Source: Magnetovibrio sp. (GTDB lineage Bacteria > Pseudomonadota > Alphaproteobacteria > Rhodospirillales > Casp-alpha2). Taken from it: a stretch of DNA of 32,777 bases. The notes under the pieces were generated by a model. It was not told where the DNA came from. It saw nothing but the letters and a program-made list of their open reading frames with translations, and ran no database searches. Numbering within the stretch: position 1 is the stretch's first letter; each line of letters opens with the position of its first letter. Positions 17,599 through 26,121 of this stretch are shown one piece after another. A program made the position numbers and the translations under genes. The stretch lies in contig NZFO01000005.1 of assembly GCA_002690705.1 (NCBI GenBank), positions 1 through 32,777 of the forward strand, given 5' to 3'.

Positions 17599-17679
17599 TC
17601 TTGAAATATTTAGTGTTAAAATAACGGCGATTCGCCAGTTTTGTTGAATTAGATGTTTTAGATCGGAGAAAAAGCGCAC

Positions 17680-18843
17680 ATGGCGCGCAATCAATCAAAT
17701 TTAAAAGTTACGGCTTCAGATGCATTAGAATTCGACTCTGTTACAAGTCCACAGGGGCGCAAACCACGAACGTGGTTAAAACTCACTTTTGCAATTACGG
17801 CGTTTATGGGGATCGGTGTTTCTGGTTGGATGCTATATGGTCATAACCTGATGAAAATAATCGCTTGGGAGGCAGATGCTCCACCATTGGTGCGAGCTCC
17901 AGAGGGGGTGGTGAAAAAGAAACCCAAGAATCCCGGCGGCCTACAAGTACCAAACCGGGATAAATTAGTTTATAACCGCTTAACTGATGAGTCGGAAGAG
18001 ACGACTGTAGCGATCGAGCGGTTGCTTCCACGTCCTGAAGCGCCGCTGTCAGTATTGAGTAAGGATGTTGCAAAACCGACGCAGGGGGAACTATCTCTCA
18101 CACAAGCGCCAAAGACTTTAATTGGGCGTGAAACGGTCAATATCAATCCGCCTGAAACGGCGCTCATTCCCGCTCTCTCTGACGTGAAACGCGCCAAGCC
18201 CCCACTCCCTGCACCAACAGTTAAAGGCACTATGTCGAGCATAAAAGAACCTAGCCAATCGTTAAAGGAACAAAATTTTGGAGATAACACTTCCCCGCCA
18301 CCGCTGACACCTTCTTCTGAACCAGTTAACCCGACATCACCCTTCGCTGCGGTCACACCTGAAGATGGCTCTCCCGCAGGGACTGAACGCAATCGACCTA
18401 TTAAATTGGACAAACGCATACAGAAGGCAGATACTGAACAGGGAATAATACCCTCTTCACGGGTGGCGGCGGCCTCATCAATTTATTCATCAACTCAAAT
18501 GACGCAGGTCGATAAAACGTCTCGCCGGGCTGCATCAGCCAACTCTTTATCTGCTTCTAACGTTGGATCTAACCCTAGTGGCGGGGGCTCCTATCGAGTA
18601 CAATTAGCTGCTGCGCGAAGCCCTGAAGCTGCTCGAAATGAATGGGATAGGGTTCGACGTAAAAATCTAGATCTACTGGGCGAGTTTGGTTTAACAATAA
18701 CTCGTGTGGACCTCGGACCTAAAAAGGGTGTTTTCTTCAGGCTTAGGGTCGGTCCTATTCAGACTAATGCTCATGCGCAGAGACTTTGCCGTGATTTATC
18801 AAAGCGTCGGATAGGTTGCCTAATCGTCAAACCGGGCACTTGA
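17680..18843 (+). CDS. Membrane-anchored SPOR-domain protein
   Basis: A 387-residue protein with one membrane helix at about 30-50 (LTFAITAFMGIGVSGWMLYG) and its N-terminus in the cytoplasm. A long Pro/Ser/Thr-rich, probably disordered periplasmic linker runs to about 305. The C-terminal SPOR domain begins GSYRVQLAAARSPEAARNEW and ends FFRLRVGPIQTNAHAQRLC, CLIVKP. SPOR domains bind glycan strands stripped of peptides at the division septum, so this is probably a divisome-associated protein. GGAG precedes the ATG by 11 bases. It is separated from nagZ by only three bases, which suggests translational coupling of two peptidoglycan-related genes. Confidence 0.85.
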   Translation: MARNQSNLKVTASDALEFDSVTSPQGRKPRTWLKLTFAITAFMGIGVSGWMLYGHNLMKIIAWEADAPPLVRAPEGVVKKKPKNPGGLQVPNRDKLVYNRLTDESEETTVAIERLLPRPEAPLSVLSKDVAKPTQGELSLTQAPKTLIGRETVNINPPETALIPALSDVKRAKPPLPAPTVKGTMSSIKEPSQSLKEQNFGDNTSPPPLTPSSEPVNPTSPFAAVTPEDGSPAGTERNRPIKLDKRIQKADTEQGIIPSSRVAAASSIYSSTQMTQVDKTSRRAASANSLSASNVGSNPSGGGSYRVQLAAARSPEAARNEWDRVRRKNLDLLGEFGLTITRVDLGPKKGVFFRLRVGPIQTNAHAQRLCRDLSKRRIGCLIVKPGT

Positions 18844-18846
18844 GTA

Positions 18847-19872
18847 TTGAGCACTAATAAAAATCCCTTGGCTTTGATTGTAGGATGTCTAGGACAATCG
18901 TTAAGCGATGACGAACGTCGGTTTTTTGAGAGAATAAACCCGGTTGGGTTGATTCTATTTACACGCAACTGTCAAACGCCTGAACAAGTTTTTGACTTGG
19001 TACAAGATTTTCGAAAATGTGTGCACCGGAGTAATGCGCCAGTATTAATCGATCAAGAGGGTGGCCGAGTTCAGCGCCTCCGACCACCTCACTGGCGAGC
19101 CGCACCCTCGCCGGCCCGCTTTGCGGAGTTGTATACTAATAATCCTGATGAAGCCCGTGAAGCTGCATACTTAAATGCTCTTCTCATCGCGCGTGAACTA
19201 TCCGAATTAGGGATCACTGTTAATTGCGCTCCAGTCCTAGATATCCCTCAACGAGACGCCCATGAGATCATTGGCGACCGAGCTTATGGAAATAACCTGC
19301 AAACTATTGTGGACCTTGGTCGGTCAGTTTGTAACGGATTAATGGCGGGTAAGGTCTTACCAGTTATAAAACATATCCCGGGGCATGGGCGCGCCAAAGC
19401 GGACAGTCACGAACAATTGCCGATTATTGAATCTTCATTACGCGCACTCTCAAAAACGGATTTTCAGCCATTCCAATGTCTCTCGGATATACCTTGGGCG
19501 ATGTCCGCGCATGTCGTCTACGCAGCACTTGACTCTCAAAGACCGGCAACAACGTCGGACGTGATTATTAACGAGGTCATTCGCGATAGAATCGGGTTTT
19601 CCGGCGTGTTGATTTCAGATGATATCGGCATGAAAGCGTTGTCTGGAAGCTGTGAAGATCGGGCAAGACGATCGCTGAGAGCCGGTTGTGACATAGTACT
19701 TCATTGCTCCGGTAAACTAGTCGAGATGAAGAGTGCAGCTCGTGGATGTCGCCCATTATTGTCGATAGCGATGGAGCGCATTAACACATCTGAGCGACTC
19801 TTGGCGAAAACTATTGAGGATAAAACTCCAGAAGAGTTGGCGTCGGAGCGATTAAAAGCCTTATTGAAATGA
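18847..19872 (+). CDS. nagZ: Beta-N-acetylhexosaminidase (GH3, cell-wall recycling)
   Basis: A 341-residue cytoplasmic GH3 enzyme that removes N-acetylglucosamine from muropeptide fragments taken up during wall recycling. It begins NPLALIVGCLGQSLSDDE, with GLILFTRNCQTPEQ and LIDQEGGRVQRLRPPHW (the NagZ substrate block). The catalytic loop KHIPGHGRAKADSH is at 175-188, and the nucleophile region ISDDIGMKALSG is near 258. The only start compatible with the family N-terminus is TTG at 18847, three bases after the SPOR gene's stop; its ribosome site is weak, so re-initiation by coupling is likely. A decayed protease gene follows. Confidence 0.93.
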   Translation: MSTNKNPLALIVGCLGQSLSDDERRFFERINPVGLILFTRNCQTPEQVFDLVQDFRKCVHRSNAPVLIDQEGGRVQRLRPPHWRAAPSPARFAELYTNNPDEAREAAYLNALLIARELSELGITVNCAPVLDIPQRDAHEIIGDRAYGNNLQTIVDLGRSVCNGLMAGKVLPVIKHIPGHGRAKADSHEQLPIIESSLRALSKTDFQPFQCLSDIPWAMSAHVVYAALDSQRPATTSDVIINEVIRDRIGFSGVLISDDIGMKALSGSCEDRARRSLRAGCDIVLHCSGKLVEMKSAARGCRPLLSIAMERINTSERLLAKTIEDKTPEELASERLKALLK

Positions 19873-19919
19873 TCTGAAATTCCCAGCGTGTCATGGTATC
19901 CAAATTTTCCCGGCTCTTA

Positions 19920-20470
19920 TAGATAATAATAACGGTTACTTTTTATCATTTCGTCTGCGGTTGGGTTGTGGGGTAGTAGCGGTAAGGAAGGTCTCTTTAA
20001 TGGGACCAGTAACCTTTTAACCCCCTAAAACACTTTGATCTCATTGGAACTTTACTTGTTCCAGCTATGACGCTTTATGGCTCAACTGGTACAATGATCT
20101 CGATTTCGCGACGCCGATGCAAATATATTTTTTTGCTGCTACGACATCTGTGATGGGAAATGGTTCTTGTTGTGACTGCCGAACCGGCCAGAAATGTGAT
20201 ACGTTGATTCTTGGCCGGAAAAGCCGCAAACGGGTTGATGTTTTTCACTGGCAATTTTCGAGACATGATCGGAGATATTATTCAAAATGTGGTTGGGATC
20301 CATTGCTTCTTATGGGTTTTTAATCCCCTGCCAATACCTCCTTTGACTAGTTCGAGGACCATGGTTAGCGCCTGCTGCGTCGTTTACCTTTTACATTAAA
20401 AAAGCTGGTGAGATGTGGGCTTTGCAATTTGAGGGATTGTATTTTTTTGTTCCCGTTTATCTTTAATCAA
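19920..20470 (+). pseudogene. Decayed site-2 protease (M50 family zinc metalloprotease) gene
   Basis: No intact frame exists, but reading across frames recovers the family in order. At 19929 is TVTFYHFVCGWVV, where TLHEAAHGWVA is expected, so the catalytic HExxH is lost. At 19970-20017 is GVVAVRKVSLMGPVTF, then after a +1 shift at 20018 NPLKHFDLIGTLLVPAM (expected NPLxHIDPxGTxLLPAxL). After an in-frame TGA at 20151 comes WEMVLVVTAEPARNVI (expected MxLVAAAGPxxN). After a second TGA at 20205 come IIQNVVGIHCFLWVFNPLPI and PPLTSS (expected LLPIPPLDGG), then TAA at 20397, with a last trace VGFAI-stop-GIVFF. Intact proteins have about 210-230 residues. Loss of the zinc ligands, two stops and a shift indicate a pseudogene. 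It fills the gap between nagZ and scpA. Confidence 0.8.
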
Positions 20471-20573
20471 CTAAAATATTCTATGCATATGTTTTGGTGG
20501 TTGACCAGTGCCCCGATCAAGAGCCCTACGAAGATGATTTATTCCGCTACCATAATCTGGTAGTTATTAATAG

Positions 20574-21482
20574 ATGAGTAATATAAAAAATCGGTCCGAG
20601 CTTCCTGACAATGCGCAGAAGTTAAATAATAGAGTAACTTCTGAAGCGGAAGAACCTGGTGGAGATCTTTTGGAACAATCGAGGGAGTCCTTTATTGTTG
20701 ACATAGAGGGCTTCGAAGGACCGATAGATGTTCTTCTAAATCTTGCCCGAGATCATAAACTCGACATCACACAGTTATCCATGGTTGCCCTTTCCGAGCA
20801 ATATCTACATTTTGTCGCTGAAGCTCGGCAGCAGAACTTGGAATTAGCAGCTGATTATTTGGTTATGGCCGCTTGGCTTGCTTTTATGAAATCCCGCTTG
20901 CTTATTCCTAATTTGGATAAGAGTGAGGAGCCGACTGGAGATGAAATGGCAGCTGCTTTGGTATTTCAGTTGAATCGACTCCAAGCTATGAAAGACGCAG
21001 GTAATAGGTTGATGGATCGGACTAATCTCGGTGTCCATTTCGCTGGTCGTGGGAATCCAGAAGTATTTCGCCGTAATTATTCTACTGTTTATGAAGCGAA
21101 CCTCTTTGACATCCTCAAAGCTTACGGTGATCAACAGCGTCGAAAAGAGTCCGGTGGCCCTTTACAAATTGAATCATTTGAAATTTACACTGTCGAGGAT
21201 GCTCTAAAACGTTTACGCCGATTATTAGGGCCAATGCCCGATTGGAAAAGCCTATGGGGTTTTATACCGGCTGATATCTTGGATGATTTGGTTTTTCGCT
21301 CTGCGGTAGCCTCAACGTTTGCCGCTAGCCTTGAAATGGCTCGAGAAGGTCACTTGAAATTACAGCAAGCGGGAACTTTTGGGCCGATTCATATTCGACA
21401 TTCGACGCCCAGTGGTCAGCCAGCTAATGATGACAACTTAGGGAAGCGATCTCAAGAAGAAGCAGACGAAAGGTCAGAATGA
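20574..21482 (+). CDS. scpA: Segregation and condensation protein A
   Basis: A 302-residue kleisin that bridges SMC heads and binds ScpB in chromosome condensation. The conserved N-terminal helical domain begins FIVDIEGFEGPIDVLLNLAR near residue 40, followed by KLDITQLSMVALSEQYLHFV, AADYLVMAAWLAFMKSRLLI and, in the C-terminal winged helix, FEIYTVEDALKRLRRLLGPM and RSAVASTFAASLEMAREGHL (expected VxTFLALLELxK). The first 35 residues are acidic and not conserved. The ATG at 20574 lacks a good ribosome site, so a slightly later start is possible. scpB begins 14 bases after its stop, in the usual pairing. Confidence 0.92.
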   Translation: MSNIKNRSELPDNAQKLNNRVTSEAEEPGGDLLEQSRESFIVDIEGFEGPIDVLLNLARDHKLDITQLSMVALSEQYLHFVAEARQQNLELAADYLVMAAWLAFMKSRLLIPNLDKSEEPTGDEMAAALVFQLNRLQAMKDAGNRLMDRTNLGVHFAGRGNPEVFRRNYSTVYEANLFDILKAYGDQQRRKESGGPLQIESFEIYTVEDALKRLRRLLGPMPDWKSLWGFIPADILDDLVFRSAVASTFAASLEMAREGHLKLQQAGTFGPIHIRHSTPSGQPANDDNLGKRSQEEADERSE

Positions 21483-21495
21483 TGAAGAGCTGTCA

Positions 21496-22167
21496 GTGAC
21501 AAAAATTATTAGGCAACATTTACGTCTTTTGGAAGCAATTTTATTTGCAACATCGGAACCAATGACGGAAAGACAGTTGGAGGCACGTTTGCCGGAGGGT
21601 GCGGGGCTTCACGATTTACTTATAACTATTCAATCCTATTACGAAGGGCGCGGGGTGCAGTTGGTACGACGGGGTCAATCGTGGGCTTTTAGAACTGCGG
21701 ATGACCTTCGGCCGTTGCTCAAAAAGGAAATCGTAGTACCGCGCAAGCTCTCTCGTGCCGCAATAGAGACGCTCGCGATCATTGCATATCATCAGCCTAT
21801 CACACGAGCGGAGATCGAAGAAGTGAGAGGCGTGAGTCTAAGTCGAGGCACTCTTGATGTGTTGCTCGAAGCGGAATGGATTAAACCCGGCAAGCGTCGG
21901 GAAACTCCCGGTCGCCCAGCGACTTGGCGAACGACTGACTCGTTTCTAGACTACTTTGGCTTAGAAGACATACGGGACTTGCCAGGTGTAAAAGAATTGA
22001 GAGCGGCGGGACTTCTGGAGTCAGGACCAGCGATCAATACGTATGCGGCATTTGGCACTCTCGGTAAAGAGCCGGGCTCTGAAAGTCTTGGTGCTTCTTC
22101 GATTTTACCTGAAATTATAGCGGAGGAAGGGATTGAGCCTGCCGACCCCCTCGAACCGGGAGGTTAA
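21496..22167 (+). CDS. scpB: Segregation and condensation protein B
   Basis: A 223-residue partner of ScpA and SMC. It consists of two winged-helix domains: LRLLEAILFATSEPMTERQL at the start, and LSRAAIETLAIIAYHQPITR with EIEEVRGVSLSRGTLDVLLE in the second, then GRPATWRTTDSFLDYFGLED (expected GRPxxYxTTxxFLxxFGL) and ELRAAGLLES. The start is a GTG at 21496 with an AAGAG-like site upstream; no ATG in this frame is better placed. The C-terminal 45 residues are acidic and unconserved. It is followed by the tat genes, about 120 bases on. Confidence 0.92.
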   Translation: MTKIIRQHLRLLEAILFATSEPMTERQLEARLPEGAGLHDLLITIQSYYEGRGVQLVRRGQSWAFRTADDLRPLLKKEIVVPRKLSRAAIETLAIIAYHQPITRAEIEEVRGVSLSRGTLDVLLEAEWIKPGKRRETPGRPATWRTTDSFLDYFGLEDIRDLPGVKELRAAGLLESGPAINTYAAFGTLGKEPGSESLGASSILPEIIAEEGIEPADPLEPGG

Positions 22168-22285
22168 ACCCATGCATTGCAGGTCCGGAAACAATCTGCC
22201 ATTATCTATTGGTCTTGGGGTAGCGACCGTGTCGTAAATAACGGCATGTCCCTTAACCTCATGAAAATAATTAGGAATTAGTTTA

Positions 22286-22546
22286 ATGGGCGCATTTAGT
22301 ATTTGGCATTGGCTGGTTGTTCTTGCTGTTGTTCTAATTTTATTCGGTGGCGGCGGAAAGATTTCACGGTTAATGGGTGATTTCGGAAAAGGTCTTAAAT
22401 CTTTCAAGAGGGGTATGAAGGAAGAAGGGACTGAGAACGATGACGGTGGCGATGTTGTAGGGCCGAAGGAATTGAAGTCTGAGGTCGCTGAAGCGCCCGA
22501 GATAGTCAATGAACCGACGGAAGGTAATAAGGCGGCCAAGAGCTAA
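22286..22546 (+). CDS. tatA: Sec-independent (Tat) translocase protein TatA
   Basis: An 86-residue single-span membrane protein that oligomerises to form the Tat pore. It begins [20 protein letters not shown] (membrane helix 5-20), then a Gly-rich hinge (GGGGKI) and the amphipathic helix [20 protein letters not shown], followed by an acidic tail. The Phe-Gly hinge characteristic of TatA is replaced by FGGGGK, an alphaproteobacterial pattern. AGGA lies ten bases before the ATG. tatB follows after 110 bases. Confidence 0.93.
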   Translation: MGAFSIWHWLVVLAVVLILFGGGGKISRLMGDFGKGLKSFKRGMKEEGTENDDGGDVVGPKELKSEVAEAPEIVNEPTEGNKAAKS

Positions 22547-22552
22547 TCTCAA

Positions 22553-22571
22553 GCGGTGAAAATGGCACCGC
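22553..22571 (+). other. Short hairpin between tatA and tatB
   Basis: GCGGTG and CACCGC form a 6-bp stem with a 7-base loop, starting seven bases after the tatA stop. No T-run follows, so it is not an intrinsic terminator. It may protect the tatA end of a processed transcript and so set a TatA excess over TatB, but this is a guess. Confidence 0.25.
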
Positions 22572-22656
22572 AAGGGGCTGAATCAGTGCGTGCTCATTGC
22601 CACCCAATGACTAATAAACGCGATACGTTTATTCAGATTTAGGAGCCTCCCCCGCC

Positions 22657-23118
22657 ATGTTCGATATCGGCTGGCAGGAACTTTTTATTCTCGCGATACT
22701 GGCAATAATTGTTATTGGCCCAAAGGATTTGCCACGAGCGATTAAAACAATCACTCACTGGATCCGTAAGGTAAGGACCATGGCTCGCGACCTTCAAGAC
22801 GGTTTAGACGATGTTGTGCGTGAGGCGGAATTGGAAGACATAAAGTCTGAAGCAAATAAAATTATGGATGGCGAGAGGATTGACCCCACGGGTTCACTAA
22901 TGGATGAACTGGCAATGGGAGAAATTGAAAAAGAATGGGGTGATACGGTCGATAATTTAAAAATTGCGACTGATCCAAATATTACAGATTCAACGCAAGC
23001 ATTATCAAGTGATTTGACTGACGCAGATGATTATCTTGTGTCAGAACGGCAACCAAAATTACAAAAATCCGCGGAAGTTGATATCGACAGCAAAAATGTT
23101 GGCCACACAAAAGGGTAA
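22657..23118 (+). CDS. tatB: Sec-independent (Tat) translocase protein TatB
   Basis: A 153-residue single-span protein that, with TatC, forms the receptor for twin-arginine signal peptides. It begins MFDIGWQELFILAILAIIVI, with the conserved Glu in the membrane helix and the GPKDLPRAIKTITHWIRKVR hinge and amphipathic helix (the TatB hallmark GPxxLP). A long acidic, disordered C-terminus follows. AGGAG lies 11 bases upstream of the ATG. tatC starts six bases after its stop. Confidence 0.95.
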   Translation: MFDIGWQELFILAILAIIVIGPKDLPRAIKTITHWIRKVRTMARDLQDGLDDVVREAELEDIKSEANKIMDGERIDPTGSLMDELAMGEIEKEWGDTVDNLKIATDPNITDSTQALSSDLTDADDYLVSERQPKLQKSAEVDIDSKNVGHTKG

Positions 23119-23124
23119 TCCAAT

Positions 23125-23952
23125 ATGGTGGAAATAGCCGAAGCCAAGATGCCTTTGCTCGATCACTTAATTGAATTACGGACCCGCTTGCTCCACTCGG
23201 CGGTTGCCGTCGTCATTCTTTTTTTTATTTGTTATTATTTCGCGCCGATGATTTACGACTATTTGGTGCAACCATTGGCGGACAGCTACACAGATGCTGG
23301 GCGTGATGGCCGCCTGATATTTACTGCGTTGCACGAGGCATTTTTTACTTACATTAAAGTAGCATTTTTTACAGCTATGTTTCTCGCGTTTCCATTTATT
23401 TCTATTCAATTTTGGTTCTTCGTTGCACCTGGCCTTTACAAACATGAAAAATCAGCCTTGGTGCCATTTTTGGTAGCAACACCAATACTATTCTTCATTG
23501 GTGGGGCGTTGGTTTACTATTTAATTTTTCCGATGGCATGGAAATTTTTCTTAAGCTTTGAGTCGGTGGGCGCGGCTGGGGCACTTCCGATCCAGTTGGA
23601 AGCTAAAGTCGACCAGTATCTCTCGCTAGTGATGCGATTAATTTTTGCTTTTGGTTTGTGTTTTGAGCTCCCTGTAATCATGACGCTGTTGGCACGTGTC
23701 GGGATAGTGACTGCTAAGGGTATGCGGGAGAAGCGAAAATATGCCATTGTTTTGGCATTTGTGGCGGCAGCAATTTTGACGCCACCTGACGTAATCAGTC
23801 AGGTAGGGCTCGCTGTACCAACGATTTTACTTTACGAAATATCTATAATTGCCGTGGGTATTATTGAAAAAAAACGCGGTTATAATACTGATCCAGAGGC
23901 CGCTGATGATTTTAACGACGACGATGACGCCCCTAAAACATCGTCCTCTTAG
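23125..23952 (+). CDS. tatC: Sec-independent (Tat) translocase protein TatC
   Basis: A 275-residue, six-span inner-membrane protein that binds the twin-arginine motif. It begins AKMPLLDHLIELRTRLLHSA (conserved HLxELRxRL), with membrane helices at roughly 30, 75, 110, 165, 200 and 225. The conserved loops PLADSYTDAGRDGRLIFTAL, EAFFTYIKVAFFTAMFLAFP and FELPVIMTLLARVGIVTAKG are present. The C-terminal tail is very acidic (FNDDDDAP). The Tat complex exports folded, often cofactor-bearing, proteins to the periplasm. It is the last tat gene; serS follows after about 120 bases. Confidence 0.96.
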   Translation: MVEIAEAKMPLLDHLIELRTRLLHSAVAVVILFFICYYFAPMIYDYLVQPLADSYTDAGRDGRLIFTALHEAFFTYIKVAFFTAMFLAFPFISIQFWFFVAPGLYKHEKSALVPFLVATPILFFIGGALVYYLIFPMAWKFFLSFESVGAAGALPIQLEAKVDQYLSLVMRLIFAFGLCFELPVIMTLLARVGIVTAKGMREKRKYAIVLAFVAAAILTPPDVISQVGLAVPTILLYEISIIAVGIIEKKRGYNTDPEAADDFNDDDDAPKTSSS

Positions 23953-24073
23953 AGCATCTACATGTTTTTCTCTGGGTAAATAAAATCTATGGTTTGGAGG
24001 CTTCCAATGCGGGACAGATCATCCTATAAGTTTTACAATAAAACTCAACAAGGTGCCAGCGGACTATAGAAGT

Positions 24074-25357
24074 ATGTTCGATATCAAATGGATACGTGAG
24101 AACCCAGAAGCTTTTGACTTGGCTATCCAACGTCGTCCCGGCCAAACAGCTATGTCTTCCCAGTTAATTGAACTTGATCACAAAAAGCGAATAGCAGAGA
24201 CCCTTGCTCAGGAAATTAAGACAAAACGTAATGCGTTGTCCAAAGAGATCGGGGTGGCAAAAGCGTTGGGAAAAGATGTTGCACACATCATTGCTAAGGT
24301 GTCAGAAAGTAAGAATGCACAGGTTAGCGCTGAAATGGAGGCAATAACTGCTAAAGCCGAGTTAAATAATGTCCTGGCTGACTTGCCGAATTTACCACTC
24401 GAAGATGTGCCTGACGGTGTTGGTGAAGAGGATAATGTTGAGATACGGAAATGGGGTGAGCCTCGCGCCTTTGATTTTGTTCCAAAGGACCACGTCGATA
24501 TCGGTGAGAGGCTTGGCATGATGGATTTTGAGACAGCCGCAAAGCTATCGGGTGCGCGTTTTGTAATGTTAAAAGGTGGATTGGCTCAAATGGAGCGTGC
24601 TCTGGGCAATATGATGCTCAATATTCACACGCGGGACAATGGATACACCGAAGTTAACCCCCCTGCCCTTGTCAACGATGCAAGCATGTTCGGTACCGGC
24701 CAGTTGCCAAAATTTGGACAGGATTTATTTAAGGTGGAGAGCGGCCACTGGTTGATCCCAACGGCTGAGGTACCGCTTACTAACATAATTGCCGGACATT
24801 TGGTTGATGCCGAGCAACTTCCGCAGCGTTATACAGCAATGACTTGGTGTTTCCGTTCAGAGGCGGGGGCAGCTGGTAAAGATACGCGCGGCATGATCCG
24901 ACAGCACCAATTTTCAAAAGTGGAGCTAGTTTCGATTACTACAAAGGACGCGTCCTCCCTAGAACTCGAACGCATGACACGTTGTGCCGAGGATATTCTT
25001 GAACGGTTGGAGATTCCCTATCGAACCATTGTCTTGTGCGCGGGCGATATGGGGTTTGGTGCGCGCAAGACGTATGACATTGAGGCTTGGCTGCCCTCAC
25101 AGGGGGCTTATCGCGAAATTTCGAGTTGTTCGGTTTGCGGTGATTTTCAGGGGCGGCGGATGAATGCTCGGTATCGTTCAAAAAAAGGTATTAAAGAAAG
25201 CCAATTTGTTCATACATTAAACGGCTCCGCATTAGCAGTTGGCCGTACCTTAATAGCTATTCTAGAAAATTATCAACAAGCTGATGGATCAGTAGCCATC
25301 CCACGGGAGCTTCAGCATTTCATGGGCGGACTTGAGGTTCTTGAGCCTGTCCAATGA
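24074..25357 (+). CDS. serS: Seryl-tRNA synthetase
   Basis: A 427-residue class II synthetase that charges tRNA-Ser. I take the ATG at 24074 because SerRS typically begins MFDIKWIRENPEAFDLAI; a GTG at 24053 would add seven residues. Residues 25-105 form the long antiparallel coiled-coil arm that grips the tRNA (AQEIKTKRNALSKEIGVAKA). Motif 2 is MTWCFRSEAGAAGKDTRGMI with RQHQFSKVELV; REISSCSVCGDFQGRRMNAR precedes motif 3, GSALAVGRTLIAILENYQ. Its TGA overlaps the surE ATG (ATGA), so surE is translationally coupled. Confidence 0.96.
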   Translation: MFDIKWIRENPEAFDLAIQRRPGQTAMSSQLIELDHKKRIAETLAQEIKTKRNALSKEIGVAKALGKDVAHIIAKVSESKNAQVSAEMEAITAKAELNNVLADLPNLPLEDVPDGVGEEDNVEIRKWGEPRAFDFVPKDHVDIGERLGMMDFETAAKLSGARFVMLKGGLAQMERALGNMMLNIHTRDNGYTEVNPPALVNDASMFGTGQLPKFGQDLFKVESGHWLIPTAEVPLTNIIAGHLVDAEQLPQRYTAMTWCFRSEAGAAGKDTRGMIRQHQFSKVELVSITTKDASSLELERMTRCAEDILERLEIPYRTIVLCAGDMGFGARKTYDIEAWLPSQGAYREISSCSVCGDFQGRRMNARYRSKKGIKESQFVHTLNGSALAVGRTLIAILENYQQADGSVAIPRELQHFMGGLEVLEPVQ

Positions 25358-26121
25358 ACCTATCTCGGTTGCGTGTTCTAATTTCCAATGACGACAGCAT
25401 TCACTCTCCGGGGTTAAAAGTGCTGGTCAGTGTGGCGCGTCGTTTATTTAGGGAGGTTTGGGTAGTTGCGCCCGAAACAGAGCAAAGTGCTACCAGTCAT
25501 TCTCTAACCCTTCGTCGACCGCTACGAATTAGAAAAGTTACGGCACGGCGTTTCGCTATTGATGGCACGCCTACCGACAGCGTATTGCTGGGTGTTAGCG
25601 AAATCATGAAGAATAATCAGCCGGACTTGTTGCTTTCTGGGATAAATCTTGGTGCTAATCTTGGTGATGATATAACTTATTCAGGCACTGTAGCGGCGGC
25701 TATGGAGGGAACATTATTGGGAATCCGGTCCGTTGCGCTTAGTCAATATTATATTGACCGTGAAACTGTAAATTGGAAAACCTCAGAAGTATGGACGGCA
25801 AAAGTATTGAAGAAAATTTTAAAAAATACGTGGCCACCAAGTGTATTAATGAATATTAATTTTCCAGATTGTGCGGCAAACAAAGTAAGGGGCATTCGAG
25901 CAGTGAGTCAGGGGCAACGCAAAATCGGTGGAAAAATCCAACAAGGCATAGACCCGCGCGGTGACAAGTATTTTTGGATCGGGGCGCAGCGCGAAGAAGA
26001 AAAATTCCTATCAGGAACGGATTTGGAGGCTGTGACTCAGGGTTCGGTGGCCGTTACTCCATTAACTATAGATCTCACTGACGTTGTAGCTCTCGAGAAA
26101 TTGAAAGCGACACTGCGGTGA
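25354..26121 (+). CDS. surE: 5'/3'-nucleotidase SurE
   Basis: A 255-residue metal-dependent phosphatase acting on nucleoside monophosphates, linked to stationary-phase survival. Metal-binding residues are in VLISNDDSIHSPGL (Asp-Asp at 13-14), followed by VVAPETEQSATSHSLTLRRP, the IDGTPTDSVLLGV block, and LLSGINLGANLGDDITYSGT with VAAAMEG. The ATG overlaps the serS stop, and its TGA overlaps the pcm GTG, giving a tightly coupled serS-surE-pcm run. The surE-pcm-nlpD order is also known in Enterobacteria, so the linkage is old. Confidence 0.95.
   Translation: MNLSRLRVLISNDDSIHSPGLKVLVSVARRLFREVWVVAPETEQSATSHSLTLRRPLRIRKVTARRFAIDGTPTDSVLLGVSEIMKNNQPDLLLSGINLGANLGDDITYSGTVAAAMEGTLLGIRSVALSQYYIDRETVNWKTSEVWTAKVLKKILKNTWPPSVLMNINFPDCAANKVRGIRAVSQGQRKIGGKIQQGIDPRGDKYFWIGAQREEEKFLSGTDLEAVTQGSVAVTPLTIDLTDVVALEKLKATLR

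Noticed and set aside
17620-17645. Possible terminator after dgt (GGCG-ATT-CGCC then T-rich)
   Set aside because: The stem is only four base pairs and the T-run is interrupted; too weak to call.
20151-20207. In-frame TGA codons as tryptophan or selenocysteine recoding in the M50 frame
   Set aside because: Other genes here (scpA, serS, surE) end in TGA, and the frame also has a shift and lost catalytic residues, so decay explains it better.
20117-20323. 68-residue open frame that looks like a small gene
   Set aside because: It is a shadow of the decayed M50 gene; family similarity runs mainly in another frame over the same bases.
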